The notes under the pieces: generated by a model
What the model was told of the DNA's origin: nothing
The model's database searches: none
The model's input: only the letters and a program-made list of their open reading frames with translations
Program-made: the position numbers and the translations under genes
Source of the DNA: Nitrospirota bacterium
GTDB lineage: Bacteria; Nitrospirota; Leptospirillia; Leptospirillales; Leptospirillaceae
Assembly: GCA_021810805.1 (NCBI GenBank)
Contig: JAJZHW010000013.1
Span: 1-39,254, forward strand
Reading direction: 5' to 3'
Length of the DNA: 39,254 bases
Shown here: positions 7,403 through 15,219 of the stretch, in pieces
Position numbering within the stretch: the stretch's first letter is position 1
How the letters are laid out: every line of letters begins with the position of its first letter

Positions 7403-7434
7403 GAGATTCGCTTCGGACCGAAACGCGAAATCTC
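7403..7434. terminator. stem-loop between convergent hypothetical gene and tRNA-Leu
   Basis: GAGATT (7403-7408) pairs with AATCTC (7429-7434), and inside it CGC/GCG and TTCG/CGAA extend the stem with small bulges and a GAC loop. A GC-rich stem, CCCCC/GGGGG, also lies at about 7359-7371. Neither is followed by a T run, so a transcription-stop role at this convergent junction is only plausible. The rest of the 7349-7504 gap shows nothing else. Confidence 0.35.
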
Positions 7435-7504
7435 ACCGGGAGCAAATCGAGACCTCCAGAAAACGATCATGATCCGAAATTTTTTGAGTTTCTATGGAAA
7501 GCAT

Positions 7505-7591
7505 TGGTGCTCGGGAGGAGAATCGAACTCCTATGGTGTCACCACCGGCGGATTTTGAGTCCGCTGCGTCTGCCTGTTCCGCCACCCGAGC
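7505..7591 (-). tRNA. tRNA-Leu (anticodon CAA)
   Basis: On the minus strand the sequence begins GCTCGGGTGGCGGAAC at 7591 and ends CCCGAGCA with an encoded CCA at 7507-7505. The acceptor pairs 7585-7591 with 7509-7515. The anticodon arm is GCGGA-CTCAAAA-TCCGC, giving anticodon CAA for UUG codons. A long variable arm (class II) and a normal T-arm (GTTCGATTC) are present. Length is 87 nt. It lies 92 nt downstream of the Slp-family gene on the same strand and might share its transcript. Confidence 0.95.
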
Positions 7592-7683
7592 TTGGGAAGA
7601 AGGATGTTTGACGTTCCGATTATACGGAGCCTTTTCGAGTGTGGCAAGAAAGTGTCCATGGCAGCTGTCTGCCATGGACTTTT

Positions 7684-8274
7684 TTAAGGCATTTTCGTGA
7701 CAAGAGGGTAGTCCTCCGCTCGGGCCTTCGACCAGAGCATGACATACTGGCTGACGAGAAGCAGATAGTGTTTCCGGTCCTTTCCCTGAGGAAAGGCGGC
7801 CATGCCATGGATCTCGCCCACAGCCGTGACGATATGGCCGGGTCCCATGGTGATCGTCCGGTTTTCTTCACGTCCGAAGACCACAAAGGCGCTCTTGGAG
7901 CGCTTCTTTTTTGCCCGGTGTTCCCCCAGGATGTGCATCGCCGGGGTAAAGAGAATGAACTCCTGATTGGGATCGATGTGGATCTTGCCCGCCGGTGGGT
8001 GAGGATAGGCATCCTCGTCCAGGGGTAAGTCCCGGATCAGAAAGTAACGTCCCGTGGGGCCGTCGTAACGGCGGAGGATCTGACCACCCAGGACGGCGAC
8101 CCTTCCGTTGGGAAGAGGGGTGTGAACCAGAATTTCAGAGAGCCTGTCCGGTTCCTGGCGGGTAATGAATGCCGTGGGCTGGGGAGGGAGCTGGTAGGCG
8201 CAGGATGCCAAGCCCAGAAGAAGAAGGGCTCCGGTGATCATGCGGGTGCAGTGTTTCTGGAGCGAATGGGACAA
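7684..8274 (-). CDS. Slp-family outer-membrane lipoprotein
   Basis: A 196-residue lipoprotein: a basic N-terminus, a short hydrophobic stretch and the lipobox GLASC with the lipid-bearing Cys at residue 25. The mature part matches the layout of the Slp (starvation/stationary-inducible outer-membrane lipoprotein) family: GRVAVLGGQILRR, a LPLDEDAYP segment, then GHIVTAVGEIHG and a terminal YLLLVSQYVMLW. Slp proteins are linked to acid and stationary-phase stress in enteric bacteria; the role here is unknown. TTG at 8274 is preferred as start because AAGGAG lies 5 nt upstream; the ATG at 8241 has no ribosome binding site but would still leave a signal peptide. Confidence 0.78.
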   Translation of the reverse strand: MSHSLQKHCTRMITGALLLLGLASCAYQLPPQPTAFITRQEPDRLSEILVHTPLPNGRVAVLGGQILRRYDGPTGRYFLIRDLPLDEDAYPHPPAGKIHIDPNQEFILFTPAMHILGEHRAKKKRSKSAFVVFGREENRTITMGPGHIVTAVGEIHGMAAFPQGKDRKHYLLLVSQYVMLWSKARAEDYPLVTKMP

Positions 8275-8383
8275 GGGATCTCCTTAGCGAAGGTAAAGGG
8301 CTCTGTTGGTTTTTCTTCCTGTTTCCGATAGGAAGAGTGTGAGACTCTTTCCGATCTATTTTCCGGCAAGGTGAGGAGCCCAA

Positions 8384-9091
8384 TCAAGAGGCGAGTCCCT
8401 CCTTGGGGGTTCTCATGGACATGGCTCGAGCATTGGTCCTGTGAAGGGCGGAAGTCAGCCGTGCTCTGGCCCGGTCAAGCCCTTCGGGGTCGAGCTCTTC
8501 CGTTATATGGACAGGATCCCCGGAAACAAAGTAAGCTTTTGTAAAGGGAAAGGGGACGATAAACCCGTCCCAGCTTTTAAGCTGTGTGTATCGTTGGTAG
8601 GCCACCGCAAGGGGAATAATCGGACGGCCGGACCGTCCGGCCAGAATCAGGGGGCCGTCCTTGACGACGAACGGTGGTCCCTGGGGGCCGTCAGGCGTCA
8701 GGGCAATATGGTGCCGGGGGTCTCTGGCAAGACGGAGAAGCTCCTTGAGGGCAGCGACTCCTCCTCGGTGGGAGGATCCCCGGACGGCCCCAATCCCCCA
8801 TCGCCTCAGAATGCGCGAGGTCAGCTCTCCATCTTTGGACAGGGAAATCAGTGTCGAGAGTCCAAGGGGCCTTCCGAAATAAAAAAGGGGCATCGTCAGG
8901 AGCTGGTTGTGCCAGAAGGCAATGATCATCCCCTCTTCGTCTGCATATTGTCTCCGGTAGCCCTCCGCATCGATATAGGTTTTCCGGAGCGTTGCCACGT
9001 AAAGGCGAATTAAGGCGTAGGAAAGAAGAGAAAGGAATGATAACGAAAGATTCTCCCAAAGGGAGATCTTTTTTGAAGGTGTAGTTCTCAT
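8384..9091 (-). CDS. DUF374 lysophospholipid-acyltransferase-like protein (copy 2)
   Basis: Second DUF374 member, 235 residues from the ATG at 9091. It shares with copy 1 the blocks AFWHNQ, SKDGEL, RGSSHRGG, ALKELLRL and TPDGPQGPP, and a VKDG segment after the last motif. The N-terminus has one hydrophobic anchor. The frame is open further upstream, but that part overlaps the divergent gene and has no family character. It starts only 15 nt from that divergent gene. The acyl acceptor is unknown; having two copies suggests two acyl positions or two lipid substrates. Confidence 0.83.
   Translation of the reverse strand: MRTTPSKKISLWENLSLSFLSLLSYALIRLYVATLRKTYIDAEGYRRQYADEEGMIIAFWHNQLLTMPLFYFGRPLGLSTLISLSKDGELTSRILRRWGIGAVRGSSHRGGVAALKELLRLARDPRHHIALTPDGPQGPPFVVKDGPLILAGRSGRPIIPLAVAYQRYTQLKSWDGFIVPFPFTKAYFVSGDPVHITEELDPEGLDRARARLTSALHRTNARAMSMRTPKEGLAS
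9052..9074 (+). terminator. terminator-like hairpin upstream of the 423-aa gene
   Basis: TCTCCC-AAA-GGGAGA (9052-9066) is followed on the plus strand by TCTTTTTT. It lies inside the first codons of the opposite DUF374 gene and about 33 nt upstream of the plus-strand start at 9107. It could terminate stray transcription or act as an attenuator for the plus-strand gene. The stem is only 6 bp. Confidence 0.35.
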
Positions 9092-9106
9092 TTTAAGGAT
9101 GTCTCT

Positions 9107-10378
9107 TTGATTCTGAGTCACAGACCCCTGAAAGGGGCCCTTTTTGGATCGGCCTTTCCCCCGGGAGACGAGCTCGAGGACCTCGCCAAGGTCCTCGGCT
9201 CCAACATGGCCCTCTTCTATCAGAGCTATGAGGTCATACTGTCGGCGCCTCCACTTCGCATGATCTGGCCGGACGGGGTTCTCGGGTCGAATATTGACAG
9301 ATTCCGAAGCTTTATGGAAGAGGCCGCCGCCCCCGCAGAGAAGATGCACCTCAAGGCTTTTTGGGAGCTTTTGAAAGAGGAGAAGCCCGTCACTGCGGAC
9401 CTTTTCCTTCTCCGTTCCGGCTTTCTTTTCGACACATCGATTCTGGGATTGGTCTTCTTGGGGTTTCCCTGGGGACGGTTTCTTGTGGTGCTTCCCGGAG
9501 AGGATCCGAGCCGGGTCAGAGAACAGACGGCACGTTTAACAGAGGTTTCCCCCAAGGCTCTTCGATCGGCCCTTGACCGGTGGGTTGAGGATATGGAGAC
9601 CGAATTCGTCGTCACCAAGCTTCTCGATCAGTTTTCTGAAGAATTCCGGGGAAATTCAGGATTCTCGAGGAGAACCGGGCTCCCCTTGACGGACAACCGG
9701 ATTCAGGTCTACGAGCTTTTTTATGCCTTCCGCAACAAAAAGTGGCAGAGAGATGTCATCGAAGGGGAAATTACGGAAGGGGTGGCTGCGGCGGGACTGA
9801 CGTGGAAGCGTCCGGGGATGAAGACCGGAGCCACCGCCACGGGGACACCTGTTCTCAGGGAGCGGGGGATCCGGATTGGAAACGAGGTTCATATCCGGTT
9901 TTCTGTCTTCGTGGGAGGAGTGCATCCCCTGGGGGAGATCCCGGTGCCGGTGAGTGCCCTGGCCGCCGGCGGCCTCGTGAGAATGAACCGGTTCATTCGT
10001 GAAATCTCCACGGCCTTGGTCTCGCATGCCCAGTCCCTTACGTCATCGCATTTTCGCTTTTCCCGATTCTGGACCGAGAGTGGGTTCTCGGTGGCCGGGA
10101 TCGAAGAGATTGCCAAGGTTATCGATCCGGGAAACTGGCGCAATTTGATCCTTCTCCCCTTTTGGGAGACGGGTCCCCACTCACTTGCCGAGGTCAAGGC
10201 CGCCTGCCGGGTCTCGGATCCATTTTTCTATGATCCGGCCAAAAATATGGGGGCGCTCCTGCTTCGGGACTGCAGTGAATGGCATGCCCGAAATGTGGTC
10301 GTTCGCCACTTTCGCCACCGCGTCAGTGCCCATGTGGAGGCGCCCATCACGGTCGGGAGATTCCTTTCGGGCCAATAG
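9107..10378 (+). CDS. hypothetical protein, 423 aa
   Basis: A long intact frame from TTG at 9107, with AAGGA 7 nt upstream, to TAG at 10376-10378. I do not recognise the family. It appears soluble: no signal peptide or strong membrane helix except one moderately hydrophobic stretch near residues 110-130 (DTSILGLVFLGFPWG). It contains many acidic and basic helices and a C-terminal VVVRHFRHRVSAHVEAP segment. It is divergent from DUF374 copy 2 and is followed after 30 nt by the TusA-like gene on the same strand, with which it is probably cotranscribed. Alternative starts downstream cannot be excluded. Confidence 0.65.
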   Translation: MILSHRPLKGALFGSAFPPGDELEDLAKVLGSNMALFYQSYEVILSAPPLRMIWPDGVLGSNIDRFRSFMEEAAAPAEKMHLKAFWELLKEEKPVTADLFLLRSGFLFDTSILGLVFLGFPWGRFLVVLPGEDPSRVREQTARLTEVSPKALRSALDRWVEDMETEFVVTKLLDQFSEEFRGNSGFSRRTGLPLTDNRIQVYELFYAFRNKKWQRDVIEGEITEGVAAAGLTWKRPGMKTGATATGTPVLRERGIRIGNEVHIRFSVFVGGVHPLGEIPVPVSALAAGGLVRMNRFIREISTALVSHAQSLTSSHFRFSRFWTESGFSVAGIEEIAKVIDPGNWRNLILLPFWETGPHSLAEVKAACRVSDPFFYDPAKNMGALLLRDCSEWHARNVVVRHFRHRVSAHVEAPITVGRFLSGQ

Positions 10379-10408
10379 CATCCAGCTGAAAACATGGAGG
10401 GGTGGAGA

Positions 10409-10672
10409 ATGAGTCAAACAGAGAATGGGGGGAGCTCCGATTCGGCTCCCGATGCCACGATCGATCTGCGCGGGGTGAAGTGTCCCTTCAACTTCGTCAA
10501 GACAAAGCTGAAACTCGAGACGATGGACTCAGGTCAAACACTGGCGGTTGTTCTCGATCCGGGGGAGCCCATTGCCAATGTTCCCCGCTCGGTCCAGGAG
10601 GAGGGGCATGCCCTTCTGAAAACAACCCCGCGACCCGACGGGCTCTATGAGATTCTCGTGCGAAAAGCCTGA
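10409..10672 (+). CDS. TusA/SirA-like sulfur-carrier protein
   Basis: An 87-residue TusA-fold protein. TusA proteins carry a persulfide on a conserved Cys and pass it on in tRNA thiolation, molybdenum cofactor synthesis or dissimilatory sulfur metabolism. The signature here is DLRGVKCPFNFVKTKLKLE, with the active Cys but Asn replacing the second Pro of the usual CPxP. A LDPGEP segment and a VPRSVQEEGH helix fit the family. ATG 10409 follows a GGAGGGGTGGAGA stretch; an ATG 15 nt upstream lacks a binding site. The partner is unclear since no other sulfur genes are in view. Confidence 0.82.
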   Translation: MSQTENGGSSDSAPDATIDLRGVKCPFNFVKTKLKLETMDSGQTLAVVLDPGEPIANVPRSVQEEGHALLKTTPRPDGLYEILVRKA

Positions 10673-11548
10673 TCACCCTTTCTCCGGAAGATTCCCCAGG
10701 AGGCGGTAAACCGACTTTCGGTCGACCCCGAAGGCCCGCGAAAGAAATCGGGCCTTTTCCGAGGGGGGGAGCGGCAGCTCGGAAAGGGCGGCCATCACCG
10801 GGGGAGGAATATCGGCAAGAACGGTCTCCTCCTCTTCCTCCCAGCCCTCGATGACGAGGACGATCTCCCCTTTGACGGGGGATCGGCCGAGGCACGCGAG
10901 AACCTCCCCGATCGTCCCCCGACACAGGGTCTCGTGGCGCTTTGTCATCTCTCTCGCCACGGCCACCCGTCGCTTCTCTCCCAGGACCTCCCTGATGATC
11001 TCCAGACTTTTTTCTATCCTGTTAGGCGACTCGAAAAAAATATGGGTGTCGGGACGATGGCGGATATTCTCCGCCTCCTTCAGAATCTCGCTCCTCTTCC
11101 TGGGAAGGAATCCTCCGAAGTAAAATCCCTGACGGAAGAGCCCCGAGCAGGATAGGGCGGCAATGGGGGCGGAGGCTCCCGGCACAGGGTGGACGGGTAG
11201 CCCCCGGTCGAGCGCCTCTTCCACAAGAAACGATCCGGGGTCGGAGATCAGGGGGGATCCCGCATCCGAGACCAGGGCGATCGACTCTCCCTTTTCCAGA
11301 CGGTGAAGGAAGACGGGGGTTTTTTCGGTCCGATTGTGCTCGTTATAGGAAACGCAGGGGGTCTCGACTCCGTAGTGGTCGAGGAGGGAGCGGGTGACCC
11401 GGGTATCTTCGGCGGCCACAAAATGCACCCCCTTCAGGATCTCGAGGGCGCGGAATGTGATATCCTTCAGGTTCCCGATGGGCGTGGCCACCACATAGAG
11501 TGCCCCTGTAGGGTGGCTATACACGGGAGAGGTCCGCTTCGATGACAA
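10673..11548 (-). CDS. rsmI: 16S rRNA (cytidine1402-2'-O)-methyltransferase
   Basis: Tetrapyrrole-methylase-fold enzyme that 2'-O-methylates C1402 in the decoding centre of 16S rRNA using S-adenosylmethionine. Visible motifs: LYVVATPIGNLKDITFRA at the N-terminus, AAEDTRVTRSLL, YNEHNR, and the SAM-site loop ALVSDAGSPLISDPG, followed by PGASAPIAALSCSG and FFESPNRI. Length (~291) is normal. The start is uncertain: TTG 11548 overlaps panC by 32 nt, whereas GTG 11524 overlaps it by only 8 nt; neither has a strong binding site. It abuts the convergent TusA-like gene with no spacer between the stop codons. Confidence 0.93.
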   Translation of the reverse strand: MSSKRTSPVYSHPTGALYVVATPIGNLKDITFRALEILKGVHFVAAEDTRVTRSLLDHYGVETPCVSYNEHNRTEKTPVFLHRLEKGESIALVSDAGSPLISDPGSFLVEEALDRGLPVHPVPGASAPIAALSCSGLFRQGFYFGGFLPRKRSEILKEAENIRHRPDTHIFFESPNRIEKSLEIIREVLGEKRRVAVAREMTKRHETLCRGTIGEVLACLGRSPVKGEIVLVIEGWEEEEETVLADIPPPVMAALSELPLPPSEKARFLSRAFGVDRKSVYRLLGNLPEKG

Positions 11549-12383
11549 CGTTGTCGATCAGTCGGGTTTTCCCCAGAAAGACCGCCGCGAGGAGGATGAC
11601 CCTCCGCGGAAGGGGAAGCGTGGCCTCCCGAAAGGTGTCGGGGTCGACAAAGGCCACGTAGTCCACGACAAATCCCTCCCGGGAGAGTTTCCCTTCAAGG
11701 TCGGTTCTTAAGCTGTCGAGCTCTTCGGATGTGAGGGGAGGAGTCTCTTCCCATCGTCTCTTGGTGGTCGTGAGATGGTGGGGGAAGAGGGTCGCCCTCC
11801 TGCGCTCCTCTGTGTTGAGGTAGCGATTCCTTGAGCTGAGGGCCAGTCCGTCACTCTCCCGGATGGTGGGGTGGCCGATGACCCGAACAGGGAGCGCCAG
11901 ATCTCGGGCCATCTTTTGGATCAGAAAGAGCTGCTGCCGGTCTTTTTCTCCGAAGATTGCGAGATCCGGGCCGAAGAGGTGAAAGAGCTTGAGAACGATG
12001 GTCAGAACCCCTTCGAAGTGGCCCGGGCGGGAAGCTCCGCAGTAAAGCGCTCCCACGGGGCCGGGGTTGACCGTGATCGTGGCGTCGCGGGGAACAATCT
12101 CCTCGGGGGAGGGAAGAAAGACCAGATCTGCCCCTTTCTTTTCGAGGAATTCGATGTCCTTCTCGGGGGTGCGGGGATATCGCCCAAGATCTTCGGTCGG
12201 ACCGAACTGGAGGGGGTTCACAAAGATGGAGACGGCGACAAAGCCTCCCTCCGACCGTCCCCGGTCGACCAGCGCCCCATGGCCCTCGTGAAGGGCGCCC
12301 ATGGTCGGGACAAGACAGAGCGGGTGGGGGCGGAAGGCGGGAAGAAAGCTCCTGAGCTCGGCGAATGAACGTGCGATGCGCAT
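11517..12383 (-). CDS. panC: pantothenate synthetase (pantoate--beta-alanine ligase)
   Basis: Joins D-pantoate and beta-alanine with ATP to make pantothenate for coenzyme A; cytoplasmic dimer. The 288-residue product shows the class-I-synthetase-like PTMGALHEGHGALV (nucleotide-binding HxGH), SIFVNPLQFGPTEDLGRYPR, the FEGVLTIVLKLF segment, FGEKDRQQL and the KMSKS-like region around SSRNRYLN. ATG at 12383 follows CTTGGGGGC. It is divergent from radA by 34 nt and upstream of rsmI, with overlapping coding ends. Coupling to rsmI looks incidental rather than functional. Confidence 0.94.
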   Translation of the reverse strand: MRIARSFAELRSFLPAFRPHPLCLVPTMGALHEGHGALVDRGRSEGGFVAVSIFVNPLQFGPTEDLGRYPRTPEKDIEFLEKKGADLVFLPSPEEIVPRDATITVNPGPVGALYCGASRPGHFEGVLTIVLKLFHLFGPDLAIFGEKDRQQLFLIQKMARDLALPVRVIGHPTIRESDGLALSSRNRYLNTEERRRATLFPHHLTTTKRRWEETPPLTSEELDSLRTDLEGKLSREGFVVDYVAFVDPDTFREATLPLPRRVILLAAVFLGKTRLIDNVVIEADLSRV

Positions 12384-12417
12384 GCCCCCAAGTGTAGCAC
12401 AGGTGAAGGGAGGTCAG

Positions 12418-13851
12418 GTGGCAAAGAAGGATCAGGAGTCTTACCGCTGTCCTGCGTGTGGATATCGCTCTCCCAAATGGATGGGATTTTGCCCTTCATG
12501 CCATGAGGCCCCGGAGGGACTCGTGCCGGAGGAAAGTCCCGGAGGACGTGTTGACCGCTATGTCCGGGAGGCGACGGGCACATCGAGCGAGAGCCGGGCT
12601 CTCCCCATTTCCGGGGTGGTGGTGGGGGAGCTCCCCCGGAGCTCGACCGGTCTCTCGGAGTTTGACCGGGTGCTGGGAGGCGGGATCGTTCCGGGCTCCT
12701 TCATCCTTCTGGGGGGAGACCCTGGCATCGGAAAGTCGACCCTTGTCTTGCAGGTCGTCTCCAACCTGGCCCGGGAGAAGACCGTTCTGGTGGTCTGTGG
12801 GGAGGAGTCCCCCGAGCAGATCCGCATGCGGTTCGACCGGCTCGAGGCAGGAAAGAAAAAGCACTCCGGCCTCTACCTCCTGCCGGAGACCGATCTCTCT
12901 CTGGTCCTGGCCGAAGCGGCCCGGCTCTCTCCCGACATTCTCATCGTCGACTCCATCCAGACCGTCTTCCTTCCGGAATGGACCCAGTCGGCGGGGTCGG
13001 TGATCCAGCTTCGGGAGACGGCCGCCACCCTCCTTGAGTTTGCCAAGCGCTCCCGGGTGACCACCCTTGTCATCGGCCATGTGACGAAGGACGGAACCAT
13101 TGCCGGCCCGCGGGTTCTGGAGCACCTTGTGGACACCGTCCTCTATCTGGAGGGGGAGCGTGGGCAGCCCCTTCGGATCCTCAGAACGGCCAAGAATCGC
13201 TTCGGTCCCACTCAGGAGGTCGGGCTCTTCGAAATGGAGGAGGGAGGGCTTGTCGAGGTGACGAATCCCTCGGCCTTCTTTCTCGAAGGCAGAGATCCCG
13301 GCCGCCCCGGTTCCACCGTGGTCTGCGGGATGGAGGGTTCCCGCCCCATCCTGGTGGAGCTCCAGGCCCTGGCCGCTCCCACCTCCCTTCCCATGCCCCG
13401 ACGGGTCACCCAGGGAGTCAGCTCCAATCGCCTTGCCCTTTTGACGGCGGTCCTCGTCCGAAGAATTGGCCTCGACCTCTCGGGAATGGATCTCTATCTG
13501 AATGTCGTGGGAGGGGTGGAGATCGAGGAGACGGCTCTGGACTTGGGGATTGCCCTGGGGGTTGTCTCCAGTGTCCGGGAGCTCGTCCTTCCCGCGGGGT
13601 GGGTGGTGGTGGGAGAGGTGGGGCTCGCCGGAGAGGTTCGAAGGATTCCCGGGATTTACGAGAGAATGAACGAGGCGGCCCGGCTGGGATTTTCCCATAT
13701 GGTCGGCCCGGTGCTTCCGTCAGGAAAGGCGCGAGCCCTTCCCCGCGGACTCGTTTACCACCCGGTGAATGATCTCAGGGCGGCGCTGGCCTTTCTTGAA
13801 AAGCCCCAGCCGTCCGAGAAAAAGTCGTCCTCCTCGGGGGTTCCCCGATGA
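12418..13851 (+). CDS. radA: DNA repair protein RadA
   Basis: RecA-related ATPase with DnaB-like helicase activity that processes recombination intermediates. The 477-residue product has the N-terminal C4 zinc finger (CPACG at 11-15 and CPSC at 25-28), Walker A GDPGIGKST (100-108), a Walker B LIVDSIQTV, the RadA-specific KNRFGPTQEVGLFEM and a C-terminal Lon-protease-like domain without a catalytic Ser. GTG 12418 is chosen because AAGGGAGG lies 4-5 nt upstream and the protein then starts MAKK just before the zinc finger; the longer ATG frame from 12301 overlaps panC. The last four bases overlap tsaB (ATGA). Confidence 0.95.
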   Translation: MAKKDQESYRCPACGYRSPKWMGFCPSCHEAPEGLVPEESPGGRVDRYVREATGTSSESRALPISGVVVGELPRSSTGLSEFDRVLGGGIVPGSFILLGGDPGIGKSTLVLQVVSNLAREKTVLVVCGEESPEQIRMRFDRLEAGKKKHSGLYLLPETDLSLVLAEAARLSPDILIVDSIQTVFLPEWTQSAGSVIQLRETAATLLEFAKRSRVTTLVIGHVTKDGTIAGPRVLEHLVDTVLYLEGERGQPLRILRTAKNRFGPTQEVGLFEMEEGGLVEVTNPSAFFLEGRDPGRPGSTVVCGMEGSRPILVELQALAAPTSLPMPRRVTQGVSSNRLALLTAVLVRRIGLDLSGMDLYLNVVGGVEIEETALDLGIALGVVSSVRELVLPAGWVVVGEVGLAGEVRRIPGIYERMNEAARLGFSHMVGPVLPSGKARALPRGLVYHPVNDLRAALAFLEKPQPSEKKSSSSGVPR

Positions 13852-14543
13852 TTCACCTGTCGATCGAGACCTCCACGGAGTGGGTCGATCTGGCCCTGGT
13901 GAAGGAGGCGTCGACCCTCTCCCGCTTCACGGTCTTTCGTCCGGGAGGAGCCTCCGAGATTCTCGTCCGGGCTCTCGACACGCTCCTTAACTGCACCGAT
14001 GTCCCCCGGGAGTCACTGGCCTTTGTCGCTTCCTCCCGGGGGCCCGGGACCTATACCTCCATTCGGGTGGGACATCTCTTTTGCCGGGGTCTGGCCCATG
14101 CCCTCAAGGTTCCCCACCTGACAATTTCTCCCTTTGAGGTTCTGGCCCATCAGGGACTCCCTCTTTTTCGGGGGAAGGCCGGCCATCTTGCCGTCCTTCT
14201 CGATGCCAAGAGGGGTGAGGTCAATGCCGCTCTTTTTCGGCTCTCCGGGGAGGAGTCTCCCGTGAGGATCCCCTCCTCTGAGGCGGGAGATGTATTCTCG
14301 GGCCGGGCCAGCTCTCCCCAGAGTGTGCTGGACAATCTTCCTCCAGGGAATGTGGGTCTCGTCGGACCCGGCGTGGTCCACCTTCGTTCAAGCGTTCCTC
14401 CCGAGGGAACCGTTCTTGCCCCTCCTCTCCTTCTTTATCCTTCGGCAAGCGTCATGGGAAGCTTGGCCTTTTCTGAAAAAAGGGAGGGGGGAGGGGGAGA
14501 CTTCTCCGACCTTCTCTATGGACGGGATTCTGTCTGCTCATAA
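13848..14543 (+). CDS. tsaB: tRNA threonylcarbamoyladenosine biosynthesis protein TsaB
   Basis: ASKHA-fold partner of TsaD in formation of t6A37 on ANN-decoding tRNAs. The 231-residue product begins MIHLSIETSTEWVDLALV (phosphate-1-like strand), and has ASSRGPGTYTSIRVG and the FEVLAHQG segment typical of TsaB/YeaZ, then a LLDAKRGEVNAALF strand. The start codon overlaps radA's stop. rimI follows after a ~130-nt gap, a common association in bacteria. The C-terminal third is weakly conserved, as usual for this family. Confidence 0.9.
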   Translation: MIHLSIETSTEWVDLALVKEASTLSRFTVFRPGGASEILVRALDTLLNCTDVPRESLAFVASSRGPGTYTSIRVGHLFCRGLAHALKVPHLTISPFEVLAHQGLPLFRGKAGHLAVLLDAKRGEVNAALFRLSGEESPVRIPSSEAGDVFSGRASSPQSVLDNLPPGNVGLVGPGVVHLRSSVPPEGTVLAPPLLLYPSASVMGSLAFSEKREGGGGDFSDLLYGRDSVCS

Positions 14544-14549
14544 GGAAAG

Positions 14550-14620
14550 GAGGTCTTCCCATGGGAAGACCTCTGTCTGGAGAAAGGGGCCGCTTGCAGG
14601 AATCGGCCTTTAACGGATAA
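14550..14620 (+). other. 24-bp perfect palindrome and possible 19-codon leader ORF before rimI
   Basis: Positions 14550-14573 form a perfect 24-bp palindrome centred on CCATGG. Its left arm overlaps an AAAGGAGG Shine-Dalgarno sequence and its centre contains an ATG at 14561. That ATG opens a 19-codon frame (MGRPLSGERGRLQESAFNG, stop TAA 14618-14620). No T run follows, so it is not a standard terminator. It lies between tsaB and rimI and could be a leader peptide whose initiation is masked by the hairpin. Confidence 0.4.
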
Positions 14621-14676
14621 GATAGGCCCTGTCCGGAACAGCGCCGAACACCCACGAACGTGCCGGAGTCTTGCCC

Positions 14677-15201
14677 ATGCGAGAGGACCTCTCCTCCCCC
14701 TTGTCCCCCCCCCGAATCGTCGACCTGACGACAGGCCTTTGGCCCGCCATGGTCGAAAAATTCCTTCTGGAGATGCCGTCTGACGACAGGCAAGCCTTTG
14801 GAGCGGGACCGGCCCTTGTGGCCGAATTTGCCGCCGGCCGGCTTGGACGATTTTCCGGAATTGTCGATCCCGCCAAGGCCGCCCTCGTGGGGATAGTGGG
14901 GGGCTGGGTTCTCGATGCCGAAGCCGAGATCCACCTTCTCTATGTCAGACAGGAAGACCGAAGACGGGGTCTGGGCCGGAGGCTTCTCGCCTCCTACCTG
15001 TCCGACCTCGATTCGCAGGGCGTGGCCGCGTCTTACCTCGAGGTGCGGGAATCCAATCGAGCGGCCAGGTTTCTTTACTATTCCTTAGGATTTACCATCG
15101 AAGGCGTTCGAAAGGGGTACTATCAGAACCCCAAGGAAGACGGAGTTGTCATGGTTCGAAGGCCCCTCCGGGAGCCGCTGAGCGATGTCGCCACATCTTA
15201 A
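14677..15201 (+). CDS. rimI: GNAT N-acetyltransferase, RimI-like
   Basis: GNAT-fold acetyltransferase of about 174 residues. The acetyl-CoA site is seen as RQEDRRRGLGRRLLASYL (motif A) and SNRAARFLYYSLGF (motif B), with a final IEGVRKGYYQNPKEDGVVM close to RimI proteins that acetylate the N-terminal Ala of ribosomal protein S18. Placement next to tsaB supports the RimI name. ATG 14677 has CGGAG 8 nt upstream; TTG 14671 is an alternative. The N-terminal ~40 residues are longer than in E. coli RimI. Substrate is inferred. Confidence 0.82.
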   Translation: MREDLSSPLSPPRIVDLTTGLWPAMVEKFLLEMPSDDRQAFGAGPALVAEFAAGRLGRFSGIVDPAKAALVGIVGGWVLDAEAEIHLLYVRQEDRRRGLGRRLLASYLSDLDSQGVAASYLEVRESNRAARFLYYSLGFTIEGVRKGYYQNPKEDGVVMVRRPLREPLSDVATS

Positions 15202-15219
15202 GATGAAGGAGTCTCTCCG

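Noticed and set aside
7433-7675. Short frames across the tRNA-Leu
   Set aside because: Translations of a tRNA gene; a well-known false-ORF pattern.
12496-13698. 400-residue minus-strand open frame opposite radA
   Set aside because: Antisense shadow in GC-rich sequence; no domain character, and radA is certain.
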